This document shows, piece after piece, positions 26,044 through 27,500 of a stretch of 27,500 bases of DNA (its first letter is position 1; the number at the start of each line of letters is the position of its first letter). The notes under the pieces are model-generated. The model did not search any database, was not told the origin of the DNA, and saw nothing but the letters and a program-made list of their open reading frames with translations. The translations under genes and the position numbers were made by a program. The stretch is taken from the NCBI GenBank assembly GCA_963575745.1, contig CAUYUJ010017897.1:1-27500 (forward strand), given 5' to 3'. Source of the DNA: Prorocentrum cordatum (Eukaryota > Sar > Dinophyceae > Prorocentrales > Prorocentraceae).

Positions 26044-26584
26044 ACCCCCGCCTTCTAAGAACGGACTACACGTAAGAGTGTGATCTTTCGCCAGAGTGAC
26101 CTTTGGTGCGGGCACAAATGGGGTCCCCCGACCGCCGCACGCGCGGCGTGCGCAGCTCGCACAGGCCTCCCCCAAGAGCAGAAGTTCGGACGGTGATCAA
26201 GCAGCGGCGGCAGCGGCAGGCAGCAAGATACAGGAGTGAGGAGAAGGAGCCCTGACCTCGGATCCACCGTACTTTGGCTGATTCCCCGACTTGCAATTGT
26301 GTCAGAAATGTGCCCGAAACAATGCGACAAATTGTGGCGGAAATTTCCGCCTCAGAAGAGAAAGGGTAGGGGGAAACGGCGACGGCAAAGCACGGCGGGA
26401 GTCGACGTCAAAAGTAGGGCGGACATTTACACCACGCTTGCGAATCGCCCAATGCACGGCGGATGCGAATTCAAGGCTAGGCCCCCCAGCGGCTCTTTAG
26501 AGAGCAGCGTGAGCAAGTCTGCAAGACACTGGCATCGTTCGCCGCCGCCGCCGCTATGTGTCTCCGTGGAATCCTGGAAGGAGA
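26044..26584. other. No feature recognised
   Basis: Mixed sequence with open frames of up to ~200 codons continuing into the R element, none with a recognisable domain. Confidence 0.4.
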
Positions 26585-26769
26585 CCCAGGCCCCCGACGT
26601 CGTGATTTTTTCACAACGTCGACCCCCAGAGGTCTGGAACCCTTCCCTGGGACCGGATTTTCATCCTGAATCGTTTTTCGACGCTCCCGAGGCCCGCGAA
26701 AGGCTTCCGGAGTTCGAAAGTGAAAAACCTCCCGCCGCGATTTCTTCGCAGCAGCGCGACGGGGTCTGT
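26585..26769 (+). mobile_element. 186-bp inverted-repeat element (family R), degraded copy
   Basis: The left end CCCAGGCCCCCGACGTCGTGATTTTTTC and the body match 25247-25432. The right end is worn to GACGGGGTCTG. Confidence 0.78.
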
Positions 26770-26867
26770 GAACTCGGCTGCTTCGGTGAAGCTCGCCCTC
26801 CCTGCTTTGAGCAGGGACCGACCGTCCTGGCAATCCCGTAGGCGTACCACGAAATTTTCTTAGAACC

Positions 26868-26935
26868 CCCAAATGTTCCAAGAACAGAAACAATGTTCTC
26901 AGAACATAAACCCGATGTGTTAGAACGAAACAGTC
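26868..26935. repeat. GTTCT/AGAAC palindrome cluster
   Basis: TGTTC-CAA-GAACA (26874-26886), ATGTTCT-C-AGAACAT (26893-26907, perfect 7-bp arms) and a half-site TTAGAACGAAAC follow one another within 60 bp. Confidence 0.6.
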
Positions 26936-27013
26936 TCGGCCAGAAGTGTGCCGAGGACATTTTGAGCAGACCACATAAGGTTCATAACATTCTCTGGTGG
27001 GCCTACAGCCCAG

Positions 27014-27200
27014 CCCAGACCCCCTCGGGCACTGACAAAAATCATGACGGGAGTTTTTTCCCGATTTTCGGCCTCAGGGGGCCCTCGCCGGGCCTCGGGA
27101 CCGTCAAAAAACGACTCAGGATGAGAAACCGGTCCTGGGGAAGGGGTCGAGACCTCTGGGCGTCGACGTAATGAAAAATTCATGACTTCGGGGGTCTGGG
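27014..27200 (-). mobile_element. 186-bp inverted-repeat element (family R), inverted copy
   Basis: Perfect 11-bp ends CCCAGACCCCC (27014-27024) and GGGGGTCTGGG (27190-27200). The body (CGGGACCGTCAAAAAACGACTCAGGATGAGAAACCGGTCC) is the reverse complement of the copies at 25247 and 26585. Confidence 0.82.
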
Positions 27201-27500
27201 AAACCGGACCCCCCTCCAAATGCGACCTAAGATTCCGGACCCCCTGAGCTCCCACCCAACGAAAGCGCCCCAATATAGACCAGACCCCCCCAGTCACAAA
27301 AAAGGCGCCTTCGAAAACTTCAAACCCGGGGGACGATCAACAAGGGATTTCGAGTAGAGAGCGGCCGGCTCCGCCTGCCCGCCCACCCGCGCGGACGGCG
27401 CGTGGGCCGCAGTTCACTCCCCGCCGGCTCGTTCGTTGGCCGGGTTTCTTCTCTGCTGCCTGCTGGCCGCCTCGGTTGTCAGGATTGGGGTGTCCCGGGG
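27201..27500. other. No feature recognised
   Basis: GC-rich sequence to the end of the window. A CCAGACCCCCCC string at ~27280 resembles an R-family end, but no element follows. Confidence 0.4.

Overview
The window looks like nuclear DNA of a dinoflagellate. The strongest evidence is an exact 22-nt copy of the dinoflagellate spliced-leader (SL) exon on the minus strand at 8129-8150, with a degenerate second copy at 247-268. The GC-rich, repeat-crowded sequence with almost no intact genes, and the style of the LINE proteins, fit this. The species cannot be told from the sequence. I see no rRNA, tRNA or CRISPR array.

Layout. (1) 512-8165: one large non-LTR (LINE-type) retrotransposon on the minus strand. 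It begins with the SL sequence, then ORF1 (zinc finger, coiled coil; 7979-6578), a T-rich spacer, and ORF2 (endonuclease, reverse transcriptase, RNase H, C-terminal Cys/His motif; 6223-639). A 15-bp direct repeat (512-526 and 8151-8165) touches the SL end and behaves like a target-site duplication. ORF1 and ORF2 both carry frameshifts whose causes are readable: two 1-nt losses in an ORF1 repeat, and a 10-bp tandem duplication plus an A7 tract in ORF2. The copy is therefore dead or relies on other copies. (2) 8300-11740: minisatellites (11-bp and alternating 25/28-bp units), a ~108-bp tandem pair, a 75-bp tandem pair and scattered interspersed repeats. (3) 11741-15312: two adjacent copies of one composite repetitive element. 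Both share the same head, an inner microsatellite block (CAGCCT-type in copy 1, CCT-type in copy 2), a 73-bp tandem array and the same tail, and both are bounded by a 12-bp inverted repeat. (4) 15313-19290: hairpin repeats containing CTGTCAA/TTGACAG, a 9-bp-periodic GC-rich stretch, a 20-bp foldback array, a CCT tract and a ~390-bp direct repeat. (5) 19287-21380: mostly featureless. (6) 21380-22850: a GAT/GAC tract and an interspersed or tandem repeat around GAGGATGTCTCGGGCG, interrupted by a small inverted-repeat element. (7) 22854-23607: a decayed coding sequence that resembles the C-terminal part of an SF1 (PIF1/RecD-like) helicase. (8) 23608-27500: a nested palindrome at 24186-24380, three copies of a ~186-bp element with CCCAGACCCCC/GGGGGTCTGGG ends (one inverted; a truncated fourth copy lies at 16665-16807), a second copy of the element seen at 22058, and a CCT/CCG tract flanked by direct repeats.

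How it works together: no operon or host pathway is visible. The window is a record of retroposition (an SL-bearing mRNA copied back into DNA), small inverted-repeat elements and satellite expansion. The long open frames in the repeat regions (for example 605 codons at 11865-13682) arise because the repeats lack stop codons, and I do not call them genes.
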